From positions 6,891,680 to 6,955,679 of the forward strand of contig NZ_CP134876.1 of NCBI RefSeq assembly GCF_032108445.1: 64,000 nucleotides of DNA. Reading direction: 5' to 3'. The translations under genes were made by a program, and so were the position numbers. A model generated the notes under the pieces. That model saw only the letters and a program-made list of their open reading frames with translations, ran no database searches and had not been told where the DNA came from. This stretch comes from Micromonospora halotolerans (GTDB lineage: Bacteria > Actinomycetota > Actinomycetes > Mycobacteriales > Micromonosporaceae). This document shows positions 23,806-32,530 of the stretch, in pieces. Position 1 is the stretch's first letter; each line of letters starts with the position of its first letter.

Positions 23806-26745
23806 TCACACGATGGAGATCGACCGCACCTGGGTGTTGCCCTTGGTTTCGACGGATACCTGGTAATCGCCGACGGTGTAGGTGCCAGCAGCGTTGTTGT
23901 CGATGGTGAACGTGGCCGTCACAGGAGACTCGCTGCCGTCGACATGGGTCTCCTTCACCGTGATGGTCAACTCGTTCGTGTTGCCCGTCAGCTTCTTCAC
24001 CACCGCCGACGGCTTCGCATCGACGACCGCGTTGGCGACCGTCACGTAGACCGCGTCGGGTGACGAGAACTCCGCGTTCTTCTGCCCGTCACCGAACACG
24101 AAGAAGCCGCGTTGTTCGACCGCCCCGCGGCCCGGGAACGGATCCGGGTTGGAGGCCAGGTATGTCGGATTGACCGTGTAGAGGTCCGTCTTGGAATCCG
24201 CGAGGACGGCCCGCACCCCGGTGTACGGTGCGTCGCTGATCGCGAGGTTGACCGACAGGTAGATGGCGTCGGGGTTGTTGGCCGAGATGCGCGAGGAGAA
24301 GTACTTGTCCGCACTCTGCCCCGCAGGAACGGCCAGCGGCACCACCGCGTCGCCGACGAGGATGTTGAACTGGAAGTCGCCGTAGCCGCCGGCGATGAAC
24401 TTCGCCCAGGCCGCGTCCGACATGTGGTCGGGGCGCTCCACCTTGAACTCGAGGCGCATCGGTGCCACATACGTGCTGTTCAGGTACTCGGTGTCGGTCA
24501 GGGGCAGGTAGACCCCTCCCGGGGCGTGCCCCAGCGCGAAAGCCGACGCCGTCGGGGTCGAGTTGCCGCGCCCGTTCCACATCGGGATGTTGAACGAGGT
24601 GGCGCCGAGCAGGGCCTGATTGCCCAACTGGCTCGTGCCGACGGCGGCCGACGCGTCCTTGTAGGTTCCGATCGTGACGTCGAGCAGGTCGAGGTCCGCC
24701 CGGTCGGCGTTCAGCCCCGGGATGTTCGCCCACATGAGCTTGGCACCGGCGGGCCCGGAGTACCGGGCCATCTCCAGCATGCCATCGGCCATGATCTTGG
24801 TCATCTGCACTGCCGAGTCGACCTTCATCCGCTCGTTGGCCGTGTGCCACCAGCGCTCGTTACCCGGGATGACGGCGCCGAAGGCGGTCATCTTGTTGCG
24901 GAAGCTGCTGGCCAGGGTGCCACCGGTCGTGCCCTGCGGATAGACCACGTCCCGGAGGGAATATGGATCCGCGAACTCCTCCGGGTTGCGGTTGACCGAG
25001 GCCTGGTAGCTCCCGAACTGGAGAGCCGTCAGCGGGTTGTCGTGAGCGACGTACAACCCGGCGCCGACGGGCGAGCCGAGGTTGCCGATGGTGAACCCCT
25101 TCGCCTGGAAGGCTGCCGTGACCGCCGCCGTTGCCTGGCCCGAGTCAGCCGCGGTGACGTGCATGCTCCGCACATACATCGGCATGCTGAGGCTGCCGGA
25201 GGCGTCCGTGTAGAAGCTCGTCGGGGTCTCGGAGTTGATACCTCCCATGAGCGCGAAGGTCAGGTTCGGCGTGCCGTTGCTCGGGTTGCGCAGCAGGTTC
25301 GCCGGGATGCCCATGTACTTGCCGATATAGGCTTCGCCTTCGACACCGTCACGGAAGAACAGCTCGGTGATACCGTCGGCGGCCTTCTTCAATTGCATGT
25401 CGGCGGCGGTGATCCCCAATGCGCCGAGTCCATTGGAGAGGAGGAACATTCCCCACACGACGGCATTCTTGCCGTACTGCGGGGTCGGCATCTCCATCGC
25501 CACATCGGTGTTGATCTCCAGCGTGAGCGAGTCGCCGGTGATCGTGGTCCGCACCTTGGGCGTGGTGCGGGGAGCAGCCGGGAGCCAACCCTTCGTGGTC
25601 GCGGCGGCGGTGATCGCCGCTACGAATCGGTCGCGCTCGGTCGGGCTGGCCCCCGCCACGTCGAGGGTGAAGATTGCCCGCGAGGCGATCTGCGTGGTGC
25701 TGCCGTAGGCGATGTCCTTGAGCGTCGGGTCGCCTTCGCGCAGGGTGACGCCGGCGGTCGCAGCCGTCAGCCGGAAGGCCCTGGTGCTGTCTGCGGACAA
25801 GCTCATCGACACCGACGGGGTGACCGATCCGGAGTTGCCGACGATGACCGGGAACCGTGAGTCGGAGGTGTAGGCCGCGATCGGGATCTCTTCCCGGTTG
25901 AGGTTCTTGTAGGCCCAGTTGTCGTAGAAGCTCGGGTTCGAGTTGTACGGGATCGACTGGAAGGTGGCGGTGTTCGTCGTCGAGGGCGTGCCGGGACCGC
26001 CGTCTTCGTAGATTCCCATGACGATGCGGATGCGCCGGTCGAGGGGCAACCCCGCCTCGAGCAGTGCCTTGGCCGCGAGCAGCGTCGCCAGCGTCGGGCC
26101 ACTGTCGTCCTGCAGGCCCGCCCCGTAGACCCAGCCGTCCTGGACATAGGGCGAGTGATACGCACCAGGAGTGCCGAGGTTGCCATCGGCGTCCCGCCAG
26201 CGCGCCAGCTGGGCCGGCGACACGGAAGCCGTCGGCGAGTCGAGGTGGCTCAACGCCATGACCATCTCCGGGGCGTCCGGGTCACCGATCTCTGCGTAGA
26301 CGTACTTGTCGGGCTGGCGTTGGACGACCACCGGGAAGCCCAGGTCGGTGGCCAGCTTGACCACCCAGGCGAGCTTGGCGACCTTGCGGTCGTACTCGTT
26401 CTGGTTGGCTTCGGTGTTGCTGACCGGGAAGGGGTACGCCGTCGCGGCCGTGCCGCCTCGGGAGATGGAGTCGTAGCTCGACCCGTCCAGCATCGCCCCG
26501 ACCAGAGTGAGCGGGTCGTAGGTGCCGTCCCCCGCCCGCGCGCTGCTGACGCGTCCCGCCAACGCCTCGACTTCCGCGTGGATCGCGTCGCGCTCGGCGT
26601 CGGTCACCGACAGGTCGTAGGTGACACTCGGCTGGAAGCGCTCCGAGCCGGGGCCGGCCGCGGACGCGTGGGGCGCGGGCGCAACGGTCGCCGCGAGGGC
26701 CGCGGCGAGCAGGACGGAGAAGGTGGTCGTCCGTCTGTCTCTCAT
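23806..26745 (-). CDS. Secreted M20-type metallopeptidase, large multidomain
   Basis: 979 aa. A Sec signal peptide (about 1-30, ending ASAAG) is followed by an M20/PepV-like catalytic region: His 167 and Asp 169 (ALSHLDSPTA), Asp 213/214 (GAGLQDDSGP) and Glu 247 (GIYEDGGPGT). The region around 320-560 should include the lid/dimerisation domain. The last roughly 90 residues look like an Ig-like beta domain. Sapep/PepV-type dipeptidases are usually about 470 aa, so half of this protein is extra. ATG 26745 has GGGAG upstream; the frame upstream of it overlaps the MraY region and is not coding. It has more Lys, Asn and Tyr than the neighbours, consistent with transfer. Confidence 0.85.
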   Translation of the reverse strand: MRDRRTTTFSVLLAAALAATVAPAPHASAAGPGSERFQPSVTYDLSVTDAERDAIHAEVEALAGRVSSARAGDGTYDPLTLVGAMLDGSSYDSISRGGTAATAYPFPVSNTEANQNEYDRKVAKLAWVVKLATDLGFPVVVQRQPDKYVYAEIGDPDAPEMVMALSHLDSPTASVSPAQLARWRDADGNLGTPGAYHSPYVQDGWVYGAGLQDDSGPTLATLLAAKALLEAGLPLDRRIRIVMGIYEDGGPGTPSTTNTATFQSIPYNSNPSFYDNWAYKNLNREEIPIAAYTSDSRFPVIVGNSGSVTPSVSMSLSADSTRAFRLTAATAGVTLREGDPTLKDIAYGSTTQIASRAIFTLDVAGASPTERDRFVAAITAAATTKGWLPAAPRTTPKVRTTITGDSLTLEINTDVAMEMPTPQYGKNAVVWGMFLLSNGLGALGITAADMQLKKAADGITELFFRDGVEGEAYIGKYMGIPANLLRNPSNGTPNLTFALMGGINSETPTSFYTDASGSLSMPMYVRSMHVTAADSGQATAAVTAAFQAKGFTIGNLGSPVGAGLYVAHDNPLTALQFGSYQASVNRNPEEFADPYSLRDVVYPQGTTGGTLASSFRNKMTAFGAVIPGNERWWHTANERMKVDSAVQMTKIMADGMLEMARYSGPAGAKLMWANIPGLNADRADLDLLDVTIGTYKDASAAVGTSQLGNQALLGATSFNIPMWNGRGNSTPTASAFALGHAPGGVYLPLTDTEYLNSTYVAPMRLEFKVERPDHMSDAAWAKFIAGGYGDFQFNILVGDAVVPLAVPAGQSADKYFSSRISANNPDAIYLSVNLAISDAPYTGVRAVLADSKTDLYTVNPTYLASNPDPFPGRGAVEQRGFFVFGDGQKNAEFSSPDAVYVTVANAVVDAKPSAVVKKLTGNTNELTITVKETHVDGSESPVTATFTIDNNAAGTYTVGDYQVSVETKGNTQVRSISIV

Positions 26746-26899
26746 AGAAGCTCCCGAACAGGGGGGATGACACGGTGGCGACAGCACACGCCAGCCGTGC
26801 CACCAGCGGGCGGCGGGGCGGGATTTCTTGAGGATGATCTGAGAATCGGCCGGTGCCGTCAGCTCCGCCGCAGCCGCTAGCCGAGCGCCAGGGGCTCTT

Positions 26900-28003
26900 C
26901 TATCCAACGACCGCCAAGAAGTCCGAGTAGAACAGGCCCAGGCCGACCGCCACGCAGACACCGGCCACGATCCAGAACCGGACCACGATATTGACTTCGC
27001 TCCATCCGGCCAGCTCGAAGTGGTGGTGCAACGGCACCATCCGGAAGACACGTCTGCCGGTGGTCCGGAACGAGACGATCTGGATCACCCAGGTCGTCGT
27101 GATGATGACGAAGAGCCCGCCGATCATGATCGCAAGCAGCGTGGTGCGGGTTGCCACCGCGAGCCCGCCGATCAGGCCGCCGAGCCCGAGCGAGCCCACG
27201 TCACCCATGAAGATCCGCGCCGGGGACGTGTTCCACCACAGGAAGCCCACGCAGGCGGCGGCCGCCGCCGCAGCGATCATGGCGATCTCCAGGGGATCCC
27301 GGACCTGGTAGCAGTAGTCGTTCACGTGGGCGTACGCGTCGTCGGCGCACCAGTGCCGGTACTGCCAGAAGCCGATCAGCGCGTACGCGCCGAGCACCAG
27401 GATCGACGCGCCGGTGGCCAGGCCGTCGAGGCCGTCGGTGAGGTTCACGCCGTTCGACATCGCCATGATCACGAAGACGAAGACCATGACGGCGCCGACC
27501 TTGCCGACGTTCAACCAGCTGATGTCGCGGATGAGCGAGATGTGCTCGCTGGCCACGGTCTGGCCGTTGGTGCTCGGCACGTAGAGCGCGGCGATGGCGA
27601 ACCCGCCGCCGACGATCGCCTGGCCGAGCAGCTTGCCCCTGGCGGACAGTCCGTCGGAGTTGCGCCGGCGCACCTTGAGGAAGTCGTCGAAGAAGCCGAC
27701 CGCGCCGCAGAAGACGAACAGCCCGAGCAGAACCAGGGCCGTCATGGTCGGCCCCTCCTGCGCGATCTGCCGCTCGGGCAGGGTGGTCAGCGCGAGATGC
27801 CCGGCGACGTAGGCGAGGACGGTCGCCACGATGAAGACGACGCCCCCCATCGTGGGCGTGCCCTTCTTGCCCTGGTTGCTGGCGAGCCCGATGGATCGGA
27901 TCGGCTGGCCGGCCTTGAGCGCGGTGAAGACGCGAATCGCCACCGGCGTGCCGAACAGGGAGATGATGAACGCGACCGCCGCCGAGACGATGACCGCCCT
28001 CAC
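26900..28003 (-). CDS. mraY: Phospho-N-acetylmuramoyl-pentapeptide transferase, orphan copy
   Basis: 367 aa, ten-helix topology and full family length. Diagnostic motifs: KKGTPTMGG near 46, the Asp pair FFDDFLK near 105, [14 protein letters not shown] near 183, [10 protein letters not shown] and [13 protein letters not shown]. MraY attaches phospho-MurNAc-pentapeptide to undecaprenyl phosphate to make lipid I. No dcw-cluster gene adjoins it, so it is probably a second copy, possibly an insensitive one, since MraY is the target of nucleoside antibiotics. GTG 28003 has GGAGG 7 nt upstream. Confidence 0.93.
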   Translation of the reverse strand: MRAVIVSAAVAFIISLFGTPVAIRVFTALKAGQPIRSIGLASNQGKKGTPTMGGVVFIVATVLAYVAGHLALTTLPERQIAQEGPTMTALVLLGLFVFCGAVGFFDDFLKVRRRNSDGLSARGKLLGQAIVGGGFAIAALYVPSTNGQTVASEHISLIRDISWLNVGKVGAVMVFVFVIMAMSNGVNLTDGLDGLATGASILVLGAYALIGFWQYRHWCADDAYAHVNDYCYQVRDPLEIAMIAAAAAAACVGFLWWNTSPARIFMGDVGSLGLGGLIGGLAVATRTTLLAIMIGGLFVIITTTWVIQIVSFRTTGRRVFRMVPLHHHFELAGWSEVNIVVRFWIVAGVCVAVGLGLFYSDFLAVVG

Positions 28004-28242
28004 GGGCGAACCTCCACGAGATCCGCACTATCCACGGCGTTCCCACCGAGCTTCCAGATCAGCACCTGACGTGTCGACCTGAGCTGGCCGTGCAGATGGT
28101 CCTCAGCGACATCATCGATCATGAGACACGAGCTTGCCATCTGACGGCGAGCGAAGCAGCCCTGGGCGACGAGCCCTTGATCTTCAGTAGTCCGGTGGCC
28201 CAGCGGCATGCTCACGGCACGTTTGCCCAGGACGCCTCGCAA
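28000..28242 (-). CDS. Doubtful 80-aa open frame ending in the mraY start
   Basis: The frame ends with a GTGA overlap at the mraY start, which argues for a coupled gene. Its start at 28242 lies inside the terminator hairpin of the upstream gene, no ribosome-binding site is seen, and third-position GC is lower than in neighbours. Later starts (28209, 28143) are possible. The sequence has no recognisable domain. It may be a remnant of a truncated gene. Confidence 0.25.
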   Translation of the reverse strand: MRGVLGKRAVSMPLGHRTTEDQGLVAQGCFARRQMASSCLMIDDVAEDHLHGQLRSTRQVLIWKLGGNAVDSADLVEVRP

Positions 28243-28271
28243 GCGTCCGGAGGCTAAGCGATGCTTGCGAG
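28236..28271 (-). terminator. Hairpin terminator after the 143-aa membrane protein gene
   Basis: CTCGCAAGC (28236-28244) pairs with GCTTGCGAG (28263-28271) across an 18-nt loop, 26 bp beyond the stop at 28297. Confidence 0.55.
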
Positions 28272-28296
28272 CGGAAAGCTCAGGGACATCGGCCGG

Positions 28297-28728
28297 TCAC
28301 CGCCACCGGGTTCCGGTGGCGCGTACGTAGTTCCGCCACACGTACCGCCACGGGGTGACGGCGAGGATGACGACAACCAGGGAGCAACTGACCACGGTCT
28401 CGGTCGTGGCCGCGTCGAGGTCACCGGTGATGGCTTGGGGCAGGGCGACCAGTGCGAGCCAGAAGAGCTTCCAGAACGCTTCGAAGAGCAGCACGGGAAG
28501 CATCTTGACCGGGTAGCGCAGGCCGAGGAACGCCAAGAGGGACATGGCGGTCAACATGCAGAGCGTCACGCCCTCGTAGAGCGGCAGGGTGGCGACGTCG
28601 GGCAGGAGCGGCCACTTCACCAGGGCGAGTCCGACACCCATCAGGAGGTAGCCGGCGCGCATCAGGTGCAGGCGGGTCAGCGACAGATCCGGATGGATAG
28701 CGGGTGCGGCGGCAGTGATGGTAGCCAT
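28297..28728 (-). CDS. Four-helix membrane protein, unknown function
   Basis: 143 aa with four hydrophobic segments: AGYLLMGVGLALVKWPLL, YEGVTLCMLTAMSLLAFLGL, MLPVLLFEAFWKLFWLALVA and TVVSCSLVVVILAVTPWRYV. No catalytic motif. ATG 28728 has AGGAG 7 nt upstream, so a longer frame to 28797 is rejected. It lies within the putative tRNA-Pro island beside gene remnants. Confidence 0.75.
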   Translation of the reverse strand: MATITAAAPAIHPDLSLTRLHLMRAGYLLMGVGLALVKWPLLPDVATLPLYEGVTLCMLTAMSLLAFLGLRYPVKMLPVLLFEAFWKLFWLALVALPQAITGDLDAATTETVVSCSLVVVILAVTPWRYVWRNYVRATGTRWR

Positions 28729-28821
28729 GGGATTCACTCCTGGTCGAGGCGGCATGGTGGCGGTCGCGCCGGAGTACGTGATCGGGGCGGGGGTCATCCC
28801 CGTCGCGTGGACCCGGGCGGT

Positions 28822-29010
28822 CTATTGGTGGTGCTGTTCCTGGGAATCGGGGTCGCGCGCGGCGTCGATGGACGTGAGGGAGATGAAGGTAACGCCGAGG
28901 TCGCGGACCTTGGTGAGCAGGCCGTCGGCCTGGTCGCTTACGGCAGCGCGAAGTGTGGTGATGCGGTCGTCCTCGCAGGTGAGGCGAGGCCGCCGAACCA
29001 GGTCACCGGT
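28822..29010 (-). pseudogene. Remnant reading frame, 62 codons without a start
   Basis: On the minus strand a frame ending in TAG at 28822 reads like protein (ITTLRAAVSDQADGLLTKVR then LGVTFISLTSI) but has no usable start upstream. Another frame just upstream (about 29010-29060) reads AIAVPGMDVQVDHR before a TGA. The two could be parts of one small gene broken by a frameshift or insertion. No family was recognised. Confidence 0.35.
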
Positions 29011-29162
29011 GGTCGACCTGGACGTCCATCCCCGGGACCGCGATGGCGATCCTGAGACAGGGGCTTTTCGATCACGATGCAGATCTACAGCCAGGTCTCG
29101 CCCAAGGCTACTCGCCGAGCCCTGCGGGAAGCCGTTGCTGTACTTCGCTGCTGTACAAGATC
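29011..29162. other. Non-coding stretch between remnant and tRNA terminator
   Basis: Nothing beyond the decayed frame near 29010-29060 is recognised. The base composition is noticeably less GC-rich than the rest of the window. Confidence 0.4.
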
Positions 29163-29195
29163 AGAAAAGGCCATCCGGAAGATCCCGAATGGCCT
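29163..29195 (-). terminator. Rho-independent terminator of tRNA-Pro
   Basis: AGGCCAT (29168-29174) pairs with ATGGCCT (29189-29195). On the minus strand the stem is followed by TTTTCTGA, a T-run rarely seen in this DNA. It starts 11 bp past the tRNA 3' end. Confidence 0.8.
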
Positions 29196-29205
29196 CTGAC
29201 CTGCG

Positions 29206-29279
<74 letters not shown>

Positions 29280-29394
29280 ATGCCCCCGCGCGGCGTTCCC
29301 CGCGGCAGCCGGTACAGCTTAGCGCAAGATCTACAGACCCGCGCACAGGCCCCACCGCGCGCCGACCGGCACTCCCCCTGGAGCGTCCTAGCAA

Positions 29395-29429
29395 AGAAGC
29401 CGCCGGGGATCTCGTCCCCGGCGGCTTCT
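29395..29429 (-). terminator. Strong hairpin terminator after der
   Basis: A perfect 15-bp stem (29395-29409 with 29415-29429) and 5-nt loop, 11 bp beyond the der stop, with a short TTTG run on the minus strand. Confidence 0.88.
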
Positions 29430-29440
29430 CGACAGGTGGT

Positions 29441-30847
29441 TCAGCCGTGCGCCTTGCCGCGGCCGCCCGGGCCGAGCTTCTTGCGGGGGCGGACCGAGAT
29501 GTCGATCGGGCTGCCCTCGAAGCCGAACTCCTCGCGGAGCTTGCGCTCCACGAACCGCTGGTAGCCGGCGTCCAGCGGGCCGGTGGTGAAGAGCACGAAG
29601 CGCGGCGGGGCCACGCCGGCCTGAGTGGCGAAGAGGATGCGCGGAGCCCGGCCGCCGCGCACCGGGTGCGGGGTGGCCTGGACCAGCGCGGTGAGCCACT
29701 GGTTGAGCTGGGCGGTCGGGATGCGGGTCTCCCAGCTGGCCAGGGCCTTGCGTAGCGCCGGGGCGAGCTTGTCGACCGCCCGGCCGGTCTTCGCCGACAG
29801 GTTCAGCCGGATCGCCCAGGGGATGCGGCGCAGCTCCCGGTCGATCTCCTTGTCCAGGTAGTAGCGCCGGTCGCCGTCGACCAGGTCCCACTTGTTGAAC
29901 GCGATGACCAGGGCCCGACCGGCCTCCACCACCATGGTGAGGATGCGCTGGTCCTGCTCGCTGATCACCTCGCTGGAGTCGAGCAGCACCACGGCCACCT
30001 CGGCCGCCTCGATCGCCGAGGCGGTGCGCAGGCTGGCGTAGTACTCGGTGCCGCTGGCCTTGCCGACCCGCTTGCGCAGGCCGGCGGTGTCGACCAGCTG
30101 CCAGGTCTCGCCACCGATCTCCACGAGGCTGTCCACCGGGTCGACGGTGGTGCCGGCGACCGCGTCGACCACCGCGCGCTCCTCGCCCGAGAAGCGGTTG
30201 AGCAGGCTGGACTTGCCGACGTTGGGGCGGCCGACCAGGGCGACGCGGCGCGGGCCGCGCGGGCGGTTCTCCACGATCTTCGGCGCCTCGGGCAGCGCCG
30301 CCATGATGGCGTCGAGCAGGTCGCCGGAGCCGCGGCCGTGCAGCGCCGAGACCGGGAACGGCTCACCGAGGCCGAGCGACCAGAGCGCGGTCGCCTCCAT
30401 CTCGATGGCGGTGTTGTCGGCCTTGTTCGCGACCAGGATCACCGGCTTGGCGCTGCGCCGCAGCATCCTCACGGCGGCCTCGTCCACGTCGGTCGAGCCG
30501 ACCATGGCGTCGACCACGAAGAGCACCACGTCGGCGGTGACGACGGCCGTCTCGGCCTGCGCGGCGATGGCCGCGGCCCGGTCCTTGGCGTCCGGCTCCC
30601 AGCCGCCGGTGTCCACCACGGTGAACGCCCGGCCGTTCCACTGCGCGTCGTACGGCACCCGGTCCCGGGTCACGCCGGGGATGTCCTCGACGACCGCCTG
30701 CCGGCGGCCGATGATCCGGTTGACCAGCGTCGACTTGCCCACGTTGGGGCGGCCGACCACGGCCACCACCGGCTGCGGGCCGGTCGGCTCACCGGGCTCG
30801 AGCTCCGGCTCGCGCAGCTCCACCCAGCCGCCGAAATCCTCGCTCAT
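29441..30847 (-). CDS. der: Ribosome biogenesis GTPase Der (EngA)
   Basis: 468 aa with two tandem GTPase domains and a C-terminal KH-like domain. First G1 is [10 protein letters not shown] near 32, with NKAD as G4. Second G1 is [10 protein letters not shown] near 206, with DTAGLRKR as G3 and NKWD as G4. Der binds the 50S subunit and is needed for its assembly. The N-terminal Glu/Pro extension of about 25 residues is common in actinobacteria. Last gene of the conserved scp-rluB-cmk-der run; the gap to cmk carries a dispersed 46-bp repeat. Confidence 0.97.
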   Translation of the reverse strand: MSEDFGGWVELREPELEPGEPTGPQPVVAVVGRPNVGKSTLVNRIIGRRQAVVEDIPGVTRDRVPYDAQWNGRAFTVVDTGGWEPDAKDRAAAIAAQAETAVVTADVVLFVVDAMVGSTDVDEAAVRMLRRSAKPVILVANKADNTAIEMEATALWSLGLGEPFPVSALHGRGSGDLLDAIMAALPEAPKIVENRPRGPRRVALVGRPNVGKSSLLNRFSGEERAVVDAVAGTTVDPVDSLVEIGGETWQLVDTAGLRKRVGKASGTEYYASLRTASAIEAAEVAVVLLDSSEVISEQDQRILTMVVEAGRALVIAFNKWDLVDGDRRYYLDKEIDRELRRIPWAIRLNLSAKTGRAVDKLAPALRKALASWETRIPTAQLNQWLTALVQATPHPVRGGRAPRILFATQAGVAPPRFVLFTTGPLDAGYQRFVERKLREEFGFEGSPIDISVRPRKKLGPGGRGKAHG

Positions 30848-30862
30848 GCCGTGCCGCCCTTC

Positions 30863-30908
30863 ATTCGCGACTGCGGGGCTCGCAGAACCGGCTCACTCCT
30901 CGCGCTCA
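30863..30908. repeat. 46-bp dispersed repeat, copy 1
   Basis: Matches 35749-35794 over 46 bp without gaps, 38 positions identical by hand count, including TTCGCGACTGCGGGGCTCGC and CCTCGCGCTCA. Its end contains the TGA stop of cmk; the second copy contains the stop of the Xer gene in the same way. Confidence 0.75.
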
Positions 30909-31586
30909 TGCCACACCCCGGTCACTGAGCAGCGCACGCAGCCGGGCGACGACCTCGTCAATGCCCAGCTCGGTGGTGTCCAGCACGACCGCGTCGGGGG
31001 CCTGCTGGAGCGGGTTGACCTTGCGGGTCGAGTCCAGCTTGTCGCGGCGGGCCAGGTCGGCGGCGGTCGCCGCGACGTCCACGGCGTCCTCGGCGCTGCG
31101 CCGCTGGGCGCGGGCCGCCTCGGAGGCGGTCAGGTAGACCTTCAGGTCGGCATCGGGCGCCACCACGGTGCCGATGTCGCGGCCCTCGACCACGATCCGG
31201 CCGGCGTCGACGATCATCTGCCGCTGCCGGGCGACCAGCAGCTCGCGTACCGCGCCCACGGCGGCCACGGCGGAGACCGCGCCGGTCACCTCGGGGCCGC
31301 GGATCTCCTTCGCCACGTCGACGCCGTCGACGGTCACGCCGTACCCCTGGGGGTCGGTGCCGATCCGCAGGTCGGCCTCGCCGGCGACCTTGGCCACCGA
31401 CTCGACGTCGGCCAGGTCGACGCCGGAACGCAGCACCGCCCAGGTGAGCGCCCGGTACATGGCGCCGGTGTCGAGGTAGCGGGCCTCGATGCTGACCGCG
31501 AGCCGCCGCGACACGGTGGACTTACCCGAACCGGACGGCCCGTCCACAGCGACCACGCAGCGCCCGGCCCGTACGTTTTCCTCCAC
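30906..31586 (-). CDS. cmk: Cytidylate kinase
   Basis: 226 aa. P-loop GPSGSGKSTVSRRLA near 15, then YLDTGAMYRALTW, the NMP-binding insert and VVEGRDIGTVVAPDAD. It phosphorylates CMP and dCMP using ATP. GTG 31586 has AGGAGG 7 nt upstream. The order cmk-der downstream of scpB and a pseudouridine synthase is conserved across actinobacteria. Confidence 0.97.
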   Translation of the reverse strand: MEENVRAGRCVVAVDGPSGSGKSTVSRRLAVSIEARYLDTGAMYRALTWAVLRSGVDLADVESVAKVAGEADLRIGTDPQGYGVTVDGVDVAKEIRGPEVTGAVSAVAAVGAVRELLVARQRQMIVDAGRIVVEGRDIGTVVAPDADLKVYLTASEAARAQRRSAEDAVDVAATAADLARRDKLDSTRKVNPLQQAPDAVVLDTTELGIDEVVARLRALLSDRGVA

Positions 31587-31666
31587 CGTTGTCCTCCTCA
31601 GCCCGTACCTCGCGGGTCGCCGGCTTGTCCGGCGCCGTTGAGCGGTTGTGTTTCCTCATCAATCAT

Positions 31667-31681
31667 CCCGCGCCGCGCGGG
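31667..31681 (-). terminator. Weak hairpin between rluB-like gene and cmk
   Basis: CCCGCG and CGCGGG pair across a 3-nt loop in the 173-bp gap (31587-31759). The hairpin is small and its function uncertain; the rest of the gap shows no gene and should hold the cmk promoter. Confidence 0.3.
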
Positions 31682-31759
31682 TCGGCCACGCGCCGTGCCG
31701 CCGGAGGCGACCGCGGGCCGCGTCGAAGCCTACCGGGACCCGTACCCCGATCGACGGGG

Positions 31760-32530
31760 TCAGTCACCCACCGTCTTGAACAGGGCGGCGACCTCCGCGT
31801 TGGTCAGCCGGCGCAGCCGCCCGGTGCGCAGGTCGCCGAGCTTGATCGGACCGATCGAGGTGCGGATCAGCCGGGACACCGGATGTCCCACCTCGGCCAT
31901 CAGGCGCCGGACGATGTGCTTGCGCCCCTCGTGCAGGGTCAGCTCCACCTGGGCGGTTTTGCCCAGGGTGCCCACCACCTTGAAGGAGTCGACCTTCACC
32001 GGCCCGTCCTCCAGCTCGACGCCGGCCGTCAGCCGCTTGCCCAGGTTGCGCGGGATCGGCCCGGCCACCTCGGCGAGGTAGGTCTTGAGCACCTCGTACG
32101 ACGGGTGCATGAGCTTGTGGGCGAGGGTGCCGTCGTTGGTGAGCAGGAGCAGGCCCTCGCTGTCGGCGTCGAGCCGCCCGACGTGGTAGACCCGCTGCTC
32201 CAGCCGCGCGCCGATGAAGTCGGCGAGCTCGGTGCGGCCCTTCTCGTCGGCCATGGTGGTGACCACCCCGCGCGGCTTGTTCATCGCCACGTAGACCAGG
32301 CGGACGTCGGCCTGGAGCCGCTCGCCGTCGACGTGGATGACGTCGCGCGCCGGGTCCGCCTTGTCGCCGAGCTGGGCCACGCGGCCGTTGACGGTGACCC
32401 GCCGCCGGAAGATCAGGTCTTCGCAGGCGCGCCGAGACCCCACCCCCGCGGCGGCGAGCACCTTCTGCAGGCGCTCGGCGCCCTCGTAGACGGGGGCATC
32501 GGGCTTCGGGGCACGGTCATCGCGTCGCAT
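31760..32530 (-). CDS. rluB: 23S rRNA pseudouridine synthase, RluB/RsuA family
   Basis: 256 aa. N-terminal S4 domain (RLQKVLAAAGVGSRRACEDLI), then the synthase domain with catalytic Asp in GRLDADSEGLLLLTNDG and the C-terminal motif EGRKHIVRRLMAEVGHPV. Isomerises a uridine in rRNA. ATG 32530 is preferred over the TTG at 32536. Its start overlaps the scpB stop by 14 bp. Confidence 0.93.
   Translation of the reverse strand: MRRDDRAPKPDAPVYEGAERLQKVLAAAGVGSRRACEDLIFRRRVTVNGRVAQLGDKADPARDVIHVDGERLQADVRLVYVAMNKPRGVVTTMADEKGRTELADFIGARLEQRVYHVGRLDADSEGLLLLTNDGTLAHKLMHPSYEVLKTYLAEVAGPIPRNLGKRLTAGVELEDGPVKVDSFKVVGTLGKTAQVELTLHEGRKHIVRRLMAEVGHPVSRLIRTSIGPIKLGDLRTGRLRRLTNAEVAALFKTVGD

Noticed and set aside
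26746..27051. N-terminal extension of the M20 peptidase frame into the mraY region
   Set aside because: It would overlap mraY, lacks motifs, and the signal peptide begins at ATG 26745 behind a suitable ribosome-binding site.
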